From: Himantopus leucocephalus
Lineage: Eukaryota; Chordata; Aves; Charadriiformes; Recurvirostridae
DNA: 64,000 nt
NCBI GenBank assembly: GCA_003993805.1
Contig: RSEF01000003.1
Span: 107,281,150 to 107,345,149, forward strand
Direction: 5' to 3'
Shown: in pieces, positions 49,985 through 61,800 of the stretch
Numbering within the stretch: position 1 is the stretch's first letter
Layout: every line of letters starts with the position of its first letter
Position numbers and translations under genes: made by a program
Notes under the pieces: model-generated
The model's input: the letters and a program-made list of their open reading frames with translations, nothing else
Databases searched by the model: none
What the model was told of the DNA's origin: nothing

Positions 49985-50890
49985 CATTTAGACAGAAGAA
50001 GGATATTAGAAGGTAGATTCTATTTACTAGAGAAATGAGGTTCTGAAAGAATATTCCAATAGCAGAGCTGCTGAAAAAAAGCATATTTGTTTAATATGGA
50101 ACCCGTAGCACTTTTGAGAGGACTTACAGTGATATGGCCTTCTCTAAGTTGAGGGTAGGCAACCAAGAGAAGGACAGGGAATCGGGCAAACAGGAGGACT
50201 GATTAACAGAAGGAAAAGAAACAAGATACAGTCTAAGCAACATGGTGATTTTTTTTTCACAGATCCTTCCCGATGGCTTATTTAATAAACTAGTATTTTT
50301 TGTCATTGTTATTTGAAACGATCAGGCAAAGAAATGATGGAAGATGTGTGAAGAGCAGAATATGAGTTTTGAGAAGAGACTTGAAGGAAAAAATTCTTAA
50401 TATTCTTCATATTTTCTTTATGCTTTCATAAATTTCTTGTTAATTAATGAATATATAGAAAATGCATAGAAATATAAAGAAAACTCTGGGATGTTGAAAT
50501 GCAGTCTTGGATTGCATAAGATGCAAATAATTTTCTAAGTATTTTTCAAAAAATATACACACATTTTAAAATCTGTATATCTAAGCTACTCAAAGGAAAG
50601 TCTGAATATGAATGTGTGTTGAGGTAAAACAAGAATCAGAAAATAATTCTCTTAGCCTTAATGAATCAAAACTAAAATCTCTGAAAATGCAGTAATTTCT
50701 GACATCTCTGTAACATTCAGACAGAAATCTTTTTTTGTTGCTGTTGTCACTTACAGTATCAGCTAGGAAAATCAAGCTAGTGGACTGTTTAATTTTCCTG
50801 CAGTACTTGCCTGACAACTTTTTTCTTATCCTCTTATTTTGATCCTGAAGTGTTGGTGTTGATGAAAAACTCATTTTGGTCTGGTAGCTG
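49985..50890. other. No gene recognised
   Basis: AT-rich non-coding sequence after the CR1 cluster. Confidence 0.5.
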
Positions 50891-51140
50891 ATGCGGGAGC
50901 GTAGTTATCAATTACATTTATAACATTATTTGCCTTTGACGTTATGGCTGTTATTGGAACTGCCCTTTTTACCCACAGGGGCTAATTAGCATTTGCTACT
51001 TCATTGAAGCTTATAATGGCACCCAATGGCCAGAAGATAACTGCAGGGTCCTTTTTAATAATCTTGTTTGTCATGATACTTCCTTTCATGTGCTGAATAA
51101 TTTGCTTACTCAGCTAGTTGCCTTGGAAGATTTAATGCTG
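50891..51140. other. Candidate conserved non-coding element
   Basis: One of the stronger-looking candidates. There is no repeat signature and binding-site-like cores are densely packed: 'gctaattagcatttgc' (50981-50996, overlapping homeodomain and octamer-like cores), 'ttatcaattaca' near 50905, 'tataatggcacccaatggcc' near 51011 and 'ttaatgctg' near 51131. It also holds several TGAC or GTCA half-sites. Conservation must be tested by alignment. Confidence 0.3.
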
Positions 51141-52479
51141 TTTTCTCTATGTTGAAAGAAGTGTTCCCATCTTCAGTTTAAAATCAGTAAAACATTTTAA
51201 AGAGTAGCAATTAATGATGTTATATTCATTTTCAGTATTTAGATCTAGGTGGACTAAAACAGAGAAAAAGAATCCATATGATAACATAATAATGGAATTA
51301 TGTGGAATATTATGTCCTATTCTGAGGTGCCATAGGTTTCCGGTATGCAATACTCACACAGCTACAAAGTTACCTAATGTTGTCATGGATCATATCTAGG
51401 ATAGCTGCTTCTCTATCAATACTAATGCAATAAATTGCCTGGTCTTTATGACATTGATCATGGTTGCCAAAATCCTGTTTACTCATAAGTTGTTTCCTGC
51501 CTTTCTTTTCTAGTTTCCTTATGTTGAATTCACTCCCCAATATGCAGTTCAGGAATTTAATCCTGCCTGTTTTACTCAAGAATTTCATTTACTTCAAAGT
51601 GTGAAGTGTAAAGGAACTAGTAGGTGCCTCCTTTCTTACCAGTCAGTGAAATGCCATATTGGAGTCTTCTAGAAAAATTATTTTTTCTAACTCTAGGCAC
51701 CAAAATGTAAATGAATTTAGAGAAATTGATTCAAATTGAAAAGATTTCTTCCTCATATTTAACGTGCGTCATGGGCTTGTGTATTTTTGGAAGCAACTGT
51801 CTTCATCTTCAGTCAATCTACATTCATATCTTTTGGGTTTGTGTTTGCTCATATCTTTCATGAAGCTGGTTTAAGACTTGTAAATTTATTACTGCTTTTT
51901 ATTCAAGACTTCTAAACATGCAAATAGTTTTTTAATATCTGCTTCTAGTTGGAGGGATTTTTTAAATTCCAGGTGCACTCGGTACTTTGTGTTTAGCGTC
52001 TTCAAACTTTGCAGAAAACATTATTATTTTTCTTTTTTTAGTTTTTGGGTACCTAATACTGGGAACTTAGAGACCAAATTTCAGACATATCTGCATACCC
52101 ACAAATCTTAAAATTTCTTTGCAAATTGACCTCAAACCTTAAAAATTTACCTTAGTATGAGTGCTGTTTAAAAAAGATATTCTGGGAAGGAATAAATGGC
52201 ATAATATTCTTGGTATTTGTATCATCCAAAGTATTTGAACAGAATTTTAACTAATAAATTTTACAGGAACAAGGTACCTCTGAGTTCAAGTCCCTGGATA
52301 AATAAAGGAGATTCCTTTCTGACATTTCATGTACAAAATATTGCCATTTCCTACTCTATAGCAAGAAAGAAATTGTGACCTGAGCTTTTACACTAATTTA
52401 TATTACTTGTGTTAAACTAACCCTTTATCATTCCTACCACATTTATTTTTCTTCCCCAGTACTTTTTAGTTTTTGTCCT
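51141..52479. other. No gene recognised
   Basis: AT-rich non-coding sequence with opposing short frames at 51147-51399 that overlap on both strands and show no motif. Confidence 0.5.
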
Positions 52480-52600
52480 TTTGACCACAATGTCTTGAAG
52501 GCAAGGACAGACATTTATTCTGGTACAATGGAGTTTCAGCTGGGCACATCTCTAGGTACTACTGAAAAATAGCCAACGGTATGAAGCAGGATCGATTTAT
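52480..52600 (+). mobile_element. Possible ancient SINE/LINE tail fragment
   Basis: 'gtcttgaaggcaaggacaga' followed by 'tttattctggtacaatggag' and 'ctctaggtactactg' parallels an old repeat widely found in sauropsids (aggcagggac...tctgtacagcacctagcacaatgggg...taggcactac). It is diverged, and the class cannot be settled by eye. Confidence 0.35.
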
Positions 52601-52899
52601 GTGTTATAATTAATATGCATATATAATAAGCACATTGTAATTACAGACTATTATGAGAGCACTGAGTTCAGAAGCATAGCATTTTCAGTGAACAGAAGAC
52701 CAGTAGGGAGAATACTTTCTGAAAGTTATGAAAGTTTGTTCTTTTTTAAGCTGTCTCTATAGATCAATTTTAGTGTTGTTTCTTCTGTTTTGTCAACTTA
52801 TTTTGCAGCAAATGAATCACTCCAGGGTTATTGCATGCATAGTGCAATTTTTAGGATTACATAATCTGTTTTAACAGGACAAAAGGCTTGTTGGACAAT

Positions 52900-52904
52900 A
52901 AGTT
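52900..52904. repeat. Target-site duplication, left copy (AAGTT)
   Basis: AAGTT immediately before the LTR is repeated exactly at 53441-53445 immediately after it. Five-base duplications are typical of ERVL-type integration. Confidence 0.85.
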
Positions 52905-53162
52905 TGTCTTGGTTTCAGCTGGAATATAATTAATATTCTTCCTAGTAGCTGGTACAGTGCTGTGTTTTGGATTTAGGATGAGAATAATGTTGATAACACT
53001 GATGTTTTAGTTGTTGCTGATCAGTGCTTACACTAAAGTCAAGGACTTTTCAGCTTCTCGTACTGCCCTGCCAGAACGGAGGCTGGGGGTGCAACAGAAG
53101 CTGGGAGGGGACACAGCCAGGCCAGCTGACCCAAACTGGCCAAAGGGATATTCCATACCATA

Positions 53163-53185
53163 TGACGTCGTGTTCAGCATATAAA
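53163..53185 (+). promoter_or_regulatory. LTR promoter core: near-CRE and TATA box
   Basis: TGACGTCG (53163-53170, one base off the palindromic CRE) lies ten bases upstream of TATAAA (53180-53185) inside the solo LTR. In the related LTR at 14446 the same places hold 'tatgacacc' and TATACAAA, so this copy keeps the better promoter. Activity is not known. Confidence 0.55.
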
Positions 53186-53317
53186 GCTGGGGGGGAGTTG
53201 GTCAGGTTGAGGTGGTTGTTGCTTGGGGACTGGCTGGTGGTGAGCAACTGCACTGAGCATAATTTGTTTTGTATATTCTTTTATCATTATAGTTATTTTC
53301 CTTTATTTTTCTTTCCT

Positions 53318-53323
53318 ATTAAA
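53318..53323 (+). terminator. LTR poly(A) signal ATTAAA
   Basis: ATTAAA 133 bases downstream of the TATA box, followed by a GT/T-rich stretch, fits the polyadenylation signal of the LTR. The other well-preserved LTR has ATTGAA here. Confidence 0.5.
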
Positions 53324-53440
53324 CTGTCTGTATCTCAACCCACAAGTTTTGCCTTTTTTCCAATTCTCTCTCCCATCCCACCAGGAGGGAGTGAGAGAAC
53401 CTGTGTGGTGTGTAGTTGCCTGCTGGGTTAAACTACAACA

Positions 53441-53445
53441 AAGTT
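53441..53445. repeat. Target-site duplication, right copy (AAGTT)
   Basis: Exact match to 52900-52904. Confidence 0.85.
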
Positions 53446-56400
53446 AGACAAAGAAAGTTCTAAACAACAAATAACAAGATTCCCTATGGATGGCAGTTAA
53501 GACCCTAGATCGAGACATAGATTCTAGAAAACAGTGGTGTTCAAATCTGTTAGGGGACCCAGAGCAGAATCAAGAAATGTCTTCACTGAAGCATTGCTGA
53601 TTTTGACCAACTAAGAACCTTGCTTTCCATGTTTACTGGGACAAATGCCACAGTATTACATTTTCTGAGGAAGTAAATACTTGGAAGATAAACAAATGCA
53701 CTCTAAGGAAAGGATGTTACAAAACAACCTCCACTTTTGCATTCTGCAAGTGCTTCTAGTTATAAAATCTCAGAATGGATTGGAAAAGAAAGGAGATGTA
53801 GAAAAAAAAGGTAGATTTTGTATAATAGAATTAAATCTTGTGTTAGTAGTTTCTCTCCGTTTAAGAAAAAAAAAAACCTTTAAAGGTATTCAGCATTGCT
53901 TTGTGCTTTGGTTTTACATACAGGATTACTGATGGTTTTAATTCAAAGAGTTCAAAAACCTGATCAGTTTCTGCTGGTGGGCCTAAACGCAGTTCAGTCA
54001 ATTTAGTCAGCAGAGTTTAACTTTGCTTTAAAACTTAAAGAAAGATGGGGGGGTGTCCTCCTTTCCCCCTCCTTTTGTCTTAGAGCACATGCTACTTTGT
54101 GAAAACTTATTGCCTGCCACTTTCAAAAGGACCGTTTTCTCTGACAGGTAAAAAAGATAGGAAAGGCAGTGAGGTAGTTGGTCATCAATTAAATGGAAGT
54201 CTGCCATGTCAGTATATTCAACGTGTCCTGGAAGGACTTGCAAGCTAAAGGAAACACAGAAAGACAAATAATATAGCTATATAACTAATGACCTTATAGT
54301 ACGTGTAGAGCAGAGCTAGAACAATCTCATGCCTAATTACTATCACCAGAGAAAGTGGGGACTTCTTCCATGTACACCCCTGTTTGTAGCTTCTTTGTGC
54401 TGCGATAGATATTGGTTTGGTGAGCAAGTTCTGGGAGCTAAGATAGCAGAAAGATGTTAACTACTTTGTTCTGCAGGTTTAGTCTTCAGCCATTGTAATG
54501 GTACTATGAAAATACCAAGGAGAATTGGAGGCTGAGGGACCAAGTGATTAATTAGGAGAGACTGGATCAAGTTCAGAAGTGATGTGTAGATTAAGCCCTT
54601 TTCTTGTTAAATATGCTTAAGTCTTCACATTCATAAAAATATCGTGAAGACTATCAACTTTATCATAGGGAAGACTCTAACCCAAATCAAGAGGCAGATG
54701 AGGAAGGCCGTGTTTCCTGTGCATACATGCATTTATGCGTACATGCATACTATATTTTCATTGTGAATCACTAAACAACATTACTGCCTTTTTTTTTTCA
54801 CCCCTCAGTTTATAATAAATAATGGAAAACTCTTAATATGTGTGAAGACTGTAGAGTCTTTGTTTCTATTTATTTCAAAAAGATGATAAAATTAGTATTC
54901 AGCATAAGGACTGCCCTGGCTTGGAAAAGTATAAAATTCATAAAGAAGACAAAAGAAACATATATTCCATTGAGCATTTTTATGGTGAACCTCTGTACCA
55001 CCTTCTCCTCCTGCCCAGAAAGAGGGCACTTTCTTCTGCTTCTTCAGATAGTTCTGAGGAGCTCAGTACAAGCACTCAGCTTTTGTGCTTGTAAAAAGCA
55101 TGGGAGCACTGTCATATCAGAAGAGAAGGCTGTGGAAGTTCAGGAATGTAGTATGATTATATGAGTGAGTCTGAAGTGATGAAGCTTTTGAAATTTATCT
55201 GGGTAGGAAACATAAACCTTTACCTTAATTGCTGAGTCCCCTTGAGTGCTCCAATGCATTGTTAAAACACCAGAACATCAGCAGAGGTGAGATAAATTTT
55301 GAGAGAGAATAATAGCAGTAAGAATGTTAAAACTTTTCTTCTATGTGTTATGATATTTCATTTGTTCAATACAATGATATAAGAGAGACTGAATCAGCCT
55401 GTAATTCTCTATGCTTAAGATTTATATGCAGCACTTGAAACCACTGCTTCACTTGTCAAGTTTCCCCATTAAATGTTGAATATTTTTAAACTGTAGGAAG
55501 AGAACACTGCAGAATTTGTCTGCTAAATTGCAAATGTGGGTAAAGTGTGTGCGAGATCATTAACATTCCTTTGCTCTGAAGTTTTAAAGGGCCTAGAAAA
55601 ACCTGAAGGTAACTTGAATATCTCTAAATTAGACTTCACAGGGCATGAAAAAGCAGATAGCTCCAGAAGAATGACACAAAGAAAGGAAGTTGTAAATTCT
55701 GTACATTCAGGTGTATTTCCTTGTAGCAGAGTATTTAGTTATAGAACAGTTTTTGGTGGACCATCAGTAATAAGTGAGAATGTAGACAATTCCAGTAATA
55801 TAAGACACATTAAGCTATTGCGAGAATAAATTAAAAATTAATAAAATACTAAGTAGTACATCTGGGATGAGTTGCTTCCTGCTCACAACACTGCTGGCCA
55901 GGCCTCCTGCCGCAAGAGAAAGGGGGTTTCTGTAACCGAAATGATGGTGCATGAATTCTTGCTTGTGCATCAGCAAGAAGGAGCACAAGCACCTTGCTTG
56001 TGCTCAACCTCTCTTTTCACCAGGACTTTGCTTCCAAATTATAGTATTACTCACATCCAATTGACTACAAAAATGTCGTTGTGGAAGAAGACAAATAAAA
56101 TTGGTTTCTGTTTAGGTTTTAACTCATTTCTTGTGAAACTCTGCCTCACGATGCGTTGTCCTCATCCACATCTTTGTTTTATGTTGCCTTGTTGTCTTGT
56201 CAGGGACCTCTGAGCTAGTGCTGAAAAAGCTGGTATGCTTCACAGTAGAGCATGCTGTGGAAACTAAAAATTAAGTTTTTCAAGCAATAAAATAATATTG
56301 TCAGTGAACTGCGTTCACTAGAACATTTTTGAAGGTGCAGTTAGGAGCAATGTGCTCCCTCTACAAAGGAAATGGGAGACAGAGTCCTGAAGTCAACAAA

Positions 56401-58222
56401 AATCCCTTGAAGTTGTGTGTATACTGATATAGTTTTGCTCTGCATATTTGCAGTTCACAGCTTTGGCATACTTTAAACCACAGAAGTAGTCCAATTGAGC
56501 ACTCTGACACTTGGAGGAAAATTAAAATTGTTCACTTGGCATAGCTGCAGTTTAATGGTTTTTTGCTTAAATAAATAGACTCAATAACTCTAGAAAACAG
56601 TCAACCAATAAAGGAGCTGTGCAAAACATTTCTTTCAGAACTCTGAATCAAATCAGTCTCACCTGGTGTAGAATGATACAAATCCAAACTGGCCTATGAC
56701 TCCAATGTGCCATGACGGACAAGTTGATTCTGGTTCAGCATATGTGTTTGAGGATTACGCTGCTGAGTACTCACCTCATATATATTCCACCTCCATGTAC
56801 ATTTCCTGGATCTGTTTCCGTTAACATCTGTGTTTCTTTCTGTTCTCCATAGCACTGCTGTACATAATAATACATAATACTGTATCTACTTCAATAACCC
56901 ACAGCTAAACTGCAACCCAGTTTATAGTGGTTTATGTTTGAAGGAATGCTTGTAGTGCCTTTACTAGATAGCTTATTTCTTAATAAATAAAAATCTGAAC
57001 TTTTAAGTGTTCAAAGAAGTAATTAACCTTATTAAATAGAGATATCTTTAATTTATCATTAAAACTGTGTATATCAGCATCTTGCAAGAGTTCCTCCATT
57101 ACATGTTTATTTTTATTTTTACTTAGTCTGCAATGTATCTTTGGCACAGTAAGGTCACTCTTTGCTCTGAAGTATTAAGCAAATCTTCATATTCTTCATT
57201 GTAATAAATTTTCTTAACTGCACTATACATCAGTCCATGGGAAGATTCAGCAGCAACTGCTTTTATGTGTATTGAGTCGTTCTTATAAATATCTTGGATA
57301 TTGCCAGAAATCCTTCAGGATTGTTCCCTTATAAATACTTAAGAGAATGATTCAGCTTCTTTGGAAATCATCAGCAGGTTTTCTATAAAAAACAAGGTTA
57401 TTGATTATTGGTTTAAAAACATATTTTATATTAATGGGGAAATGTCCCTATAGCTCACCAAAGACAGACTCTTTGTACTAGTAACTAAAGAGAGCATGGG
57501 CACAGGTATGTTATCTCAGTTCTGCTATATTGTTCTGGGCAGAGCCAAAAGGCATAGGCCAGCTGCCACTCTGGCTGCCTGTTCCCAGTTTTGATTTGGG
57601 GTCAACCATGAGCCAAGGGACTTTAGCCAACAAGCAGTTTGGATGTCAGCAATCTCTTGAGTACCAGAGCTCATAGCTGTAGACATGGTGTACCAGCTAG
57701 TCCAAAAGCAAGAGAAGGGTTGCTGGGCTGTTTCAGTTGTCTGTCAAAATGCGTCCTTAGCAAGTAGGAAGGTAACAACCAATCAACCATACTGTAGTTG
57801 GTGTATGGCAGTCCTAAGATCCCTTTAAAATACATTTTTCTTGTCTATATTTTAACTAACATAAGTGGGTCAGTTACCTGGTTGCAGCAGAAAGGTCTTG
57901 GTCTTATGCTATGGACAGATTCCAAAAAGAAAATATTCTTTTAACATTTATGTAGAAAGAAAGTTGAAATATAGCAGCTTGTCTCTCCAAAATTGATTTA
58001 ATTTCTTTTTAATGTTCTTGAAGGGTTGCCAAGATTTAAATTGAACGTCTAAATTCAATTTCAGTTTGCAGAATATGGTATTAGCCAATACAATCCTATG
58101 GGAAGAAAAAAAGAAAAAGTTTAGGACCTGTTCATTAATAAAAAATGTTTCAAGCTATGTTTGTTCTGTGCAAATTTGAAATACAGTTCATGGAAATTCT
58201 CCATAGAATTTTTTCTATTCAT
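53446..58222. other. No gene recognised
   Basis: Mostly AT-rich non-coding sequence. The frames at 54838-55164 and 55536-55829 (108 and 97 codons, plus) have no domain I recognise, no flanking splice pattern that convinces, and ordinary AT-rich composition. 57540-57720 is a little more GC-rich without identifiable content. Confidence 0.5.
55981..56005. repeat. Perfect 11-bp inverted repeat with 3-nt loop
   Basis: GAGCACAAGCA (55981-55991), loop CCT, then TGCTTGTGCTC (55995-56005), an exact reverse complement. A further TGCTTGTGC lies just upstream near 55961-55970, so alternative pairing is possible. The function is unknown. Confidence 0.75.
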
Positions 58223-58227
58223 GTATT

Positions 58228-58870
58228 TGTCTTGGTTTGAGCAATACAGGACTAATTTCTCTTCTAATGCTTGGGAAAATTGCACTTTTAGAAGACTCTA
58301 GTGTCTGAATTTGTGAAAATATTTACTTTATAGCCAGCTACGGTATGCGGGCTTCAAGGTCTCAGTGTTTTCAAGGTTGCCAGATGGGGGGGATGAGGAG
58401 GACTGAGACCCAGGCACTTGATCCAAGCTGGCCAAGAGTATTATTTCATACCATGAACTTCAAATTCAATATAAATTAGAAAGTTTGCTGAGGAGTTTCT
58501 CCCCTCTATGATGGCTGCATTCCTAAGAACTTCTTGTCCCGGTGCCGGACCCCTTCCCTTCCTCCCGAAGCCGTAGCACTCGCAGTGTCCGACATTTGCT
58601 GTCCACAGCTGGGAGTGCACAGCTTCCGACTGATAGAATTGGCTGAGTATAATCCTTGTATATTTTATATTGGTATGGGTATAAATATTGGTTTTTTAGT
58701 GTTATTGATGTTAATTATTTAGTATCAGTCTATTACATTTGTTTATATTTCAGCCCTTGGGTTTCCTTGTTTTGTTCCCAATTCCCCTTCCCAGGTGGGG
58801 AGGAGTCATTGGGTGAGAGAATAATTGCCTAAACGACAATAAATTGTTGTGGGTTTCTCAAACACTAACA
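58228..58870 (+). mobile_element. Solo LTR of a divergent ERVL-type family
   Basis: It starts TGTCTTGGTTTGAGCAATAC and ends CAAACACTAACA. The flanks GTATT (58223-58227) and ATATT (58871-58875) are a target-site duplication with one change. The middle aligns in order with the LTR at 52905: 'ccaagctggccaagag', 'ttcataccatgaac', then TATAAA (58470-58475). The rest is quite different, including a CpG-bearing stretch at 58540-58591 with six CpGs. No internal retroviral sequence adjoins it. The boundaries rest on the termini and duplication, so the right end is less certain than the left. Confidence 0.75.
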
Positions 58871-58875
58871 ATATT

Positions 58876-61800
58876 CTATCGCAATTTAAGAGATTAGTAT
58901 TTAAAATACAAGTAAGGAAATACTTTTAATTCATTACACAACATTTTAGTAGAAAGCCTATTTTTCCAACAACCCACATTATTTCAGTATTATAGGATTT
59001 GTGCTCAGTGATACCATTGCACAAGGGGGCATCCTTTGCTTACAGATTCTCAGGGCTCACCCCTGTGGTTAGGCTAATGATGCTGAGGGATAACAACCTT
59101 TCTCTGCTTTCTTCCCTGCTGTGTCCAGCCTCTTACAGTCCCATCACCAGAACACAAGGGGAGGAGCACCATGCCTCAGCAAAGCTGTGGTTTATGTTAT
59201 TTCTGGAGTAAATAAAATCTATGCCTAATTAAATGTCCCCCACCACGGTTATTACGCACATGGAAGAGGTCTTTGTGTATTTTGCTCACTATCTGTAAAA
59301 CCTGTCATTTTGTGGCTTGCAGACTTTGGCTGTTCTCCCACTTAGGGCTTTGGTGGACTATGGAGTAATGGTGAGGGAGAAGATAAATGTGAGATTTCTC
59401 CCATAGAAAAGCCATGAACAATCAACATTTGCAATGCATTTGGGAACATTGCATTTTCAGAATTGCAAAGGAGATTGCTTATATATCCTGAGGGAATGCA
59501 CCTGGAGAATTTAAGAGCATTTTAACTCTGCTCTGGAATTCAGTGTGTCCATGCTATGCAGCTCTAGGAAATGATTTAAATACATTGTATATAAGATCTC
59601 ATTCATTGTACTGTTTCTTGGATTTTAAAAATAGCTTCTGTGGAGAAGTAAGTAAAACAGCTGTTTGCTTTCCACTGTTGTGTCTATATGTACAGCAAGT
59701 GTGTTTCATCATCCATTCCATAGTTGTGATTATCTGGACTAGGACAGACTTATTAACATGGGCCATAGTTCCCTTCCAATCTCTGTGTTTGAGTTTATGT
59801 GAGATATGCGAGGACACGGATGGAGGGCAGGGAGGGATAACGCAGTTGGGCCGAATCCCAGGACAAATCCACAGTGTGGCTGAGGTGTGCACCAAATAGC
59901 AGTGCTTGAAAAATCATTCTGGGGCCCATTGTACAGACTTAATGTAATGGACCACTACACTTTTATACAAACCACTCGAGAGTGAGCAACTACCACCTTT
60001 TCTAGTTTTCAGGACATATTGTAGAAAAAGTTCATGACTTTTATTGCCAGAAACTAAAGACATAATCATACTATGTACCATCACAATCTTCAACTTTATT
60101 ATAATTAAAACTACCTATTACCTCTTATGAGACAATCCTTTTAGTTAATCAAAGGAAGTTTCCTGTCAGAGAAAACAAGAAGGGAATGAACATATACATA
60201 TCCAATAAACTGCGAAGGATCCTAGGCAAAAATATCTTCCTCAGTTGCAATTATATCTTCTGGTTTGCAGATACACCTTGAACAGTTATGTGCACTAAAG
60301 CCAAAGCAAAAGTATTTAGAAAGTTAAAATGAAAAAACTTCTGCCCAGATTAGGAAATGTATTCCTGTGGAAAATATTCATAGGAGAAAGCAACATTTTT
60401 CAACAAAAAAATATGGAAGAAAACACCACAGACTTTCCAGTTTGAACACTGGTGGAAAATTTCTGTAATAAAAAAATGCGGTAAAGAGCAGCTAAGAAAA
60501 CCATGCTGCTGCCTTCCACAGATATGCTAGGAATAACTGGTTGAGTAATAAATCTAATAATGCCATGAAAAAAAAAGAAAACAATTTTCTGTGGAATAAG
60601 AAAATGGTATTCTTGATCAGTGGCAATAATTTTTCTGATTTTTTTTTTTTGTTTAATTTGGTATGTTTTTCTCCAAGCCTATTTAAAATCAATATTAAAG
60701 CTATTTAAAAACAACACTGTAGGAAGGTTTTTAATGTGAAGGGGAATTTTTTCTTCATCTTCTTTTTGGAAAAGAAGATAAAAAATATTTGCTCAAACCA
60801 AAAAGATGAAAGAAAACAAAAAAATAAACAAAGAGCACACAAAAACGGTTAAAGGTTCATTACAAACTGAGATCACACATGGAAAATTAAAGCCTGGAAA
60901 AGTGAGAGTTTTTCAGAGTTATATGTAGTTTAAAGTTAAAACTGAAAAAGACCTTTTTATGGAATTGGTTATACAACCATAGCTCTACACTATTGCTATA
61001 TATATATGTCATCTATGACATTAACATTTACATTTAAATGAAAATGTTTGGAAAACATACAACAGAATTAATTCAATACTGTGTTAGAAACCATACTTTT
61101 TGGAAATCCCTGAATACAGGATTTACAGCTATGAGATAATCAGGTCAGAACAGGGTCCACTTGCTGTATATTTTTAATCTTAAAAGCAAAGTATCTGAAA
61201 GAAAATTAAAAGCAAAATAAAGAAACAAACAAGGAATTAACAGAGGGGATAAAACATCTTTAAAATTCTAGTCGAAATTAAGACTGATAAAACTCTTCTA
61301 GGGCCAGAATTTCACCTATATTTTTTCAACTGTCAGTGAATAGTTTAAGGCCTGAATTTTCAGAACGTGCTACTGAAGCACCAAACTAAGCAACGAGATT
61401 ATCAAAAGATCTCAGCAGGTCATATACAGCTGAGATTTTTTTAAAACATTCTAGTCCTTCTTTCACTAATTCTATGTCAAATTACTAGCCTTAGGCTTAA
61501 TACACATGAACTTCACAGCAGGCTTTCTACTGACCTTAAAGAGCGTCAGATCGTCTCTACAACAGTAATCACTACACATATTTCATCGTATTAAACATTA
61601 AATGCATTGAGTTTGTCATTAAAATATAAGGCATTACAGAGTGAGAATATTGTTTTGTCGCTCTTGCTGTTGGCAAACTACTTAATGTGAAATGTATTAT
61701 AGTACTTCCGTTTAATCAGATGAGCTTAATGGACAGATGCCTGCCATTCTTAGGCTTCTTTTTTCTTATTCAGGTGCTACCAGCACAGCAGAAAAGAACC

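Larger units (their letters stand above)
52905..53440 (+). mobile_element. Solo LTR, ERVL-type, best preserved copy
   Basis: It runs from TGTCTTGGTTTCAGCTGG to AACTACAACA, flanked by perfect AAGTT duplications. The order of parts is a U3 segment with 'GTGTTTTGGATTTAGGATGA', a near-CRE TGACGTCG (53163-53170), TATAAA (53180-53185), a G-rich patch, ATTAAA (53318-53323) and U5 ending in the 'TGCCTGCTGGGTTAAAC' region. No gag, pol or env sequence adjoins it. It shares the same architecture as 14446-15029. The open frames within it are not retroviral genes. Confidence 0.92.

Noticed and set aside
53024..53431. 135-codon plus-strand frame
   Set aside because: It lies wholly inside the solo LTR and crosses its promoter and poly(A) parts. 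It resembles no retroviral protein.
14441..58875. A provirus spanning the three plus-strand LTRs
   Set aside because: Each LTR has its own target-site duplication and no gag, pol or env sequence lies between them, so they are separate solo LTRs.
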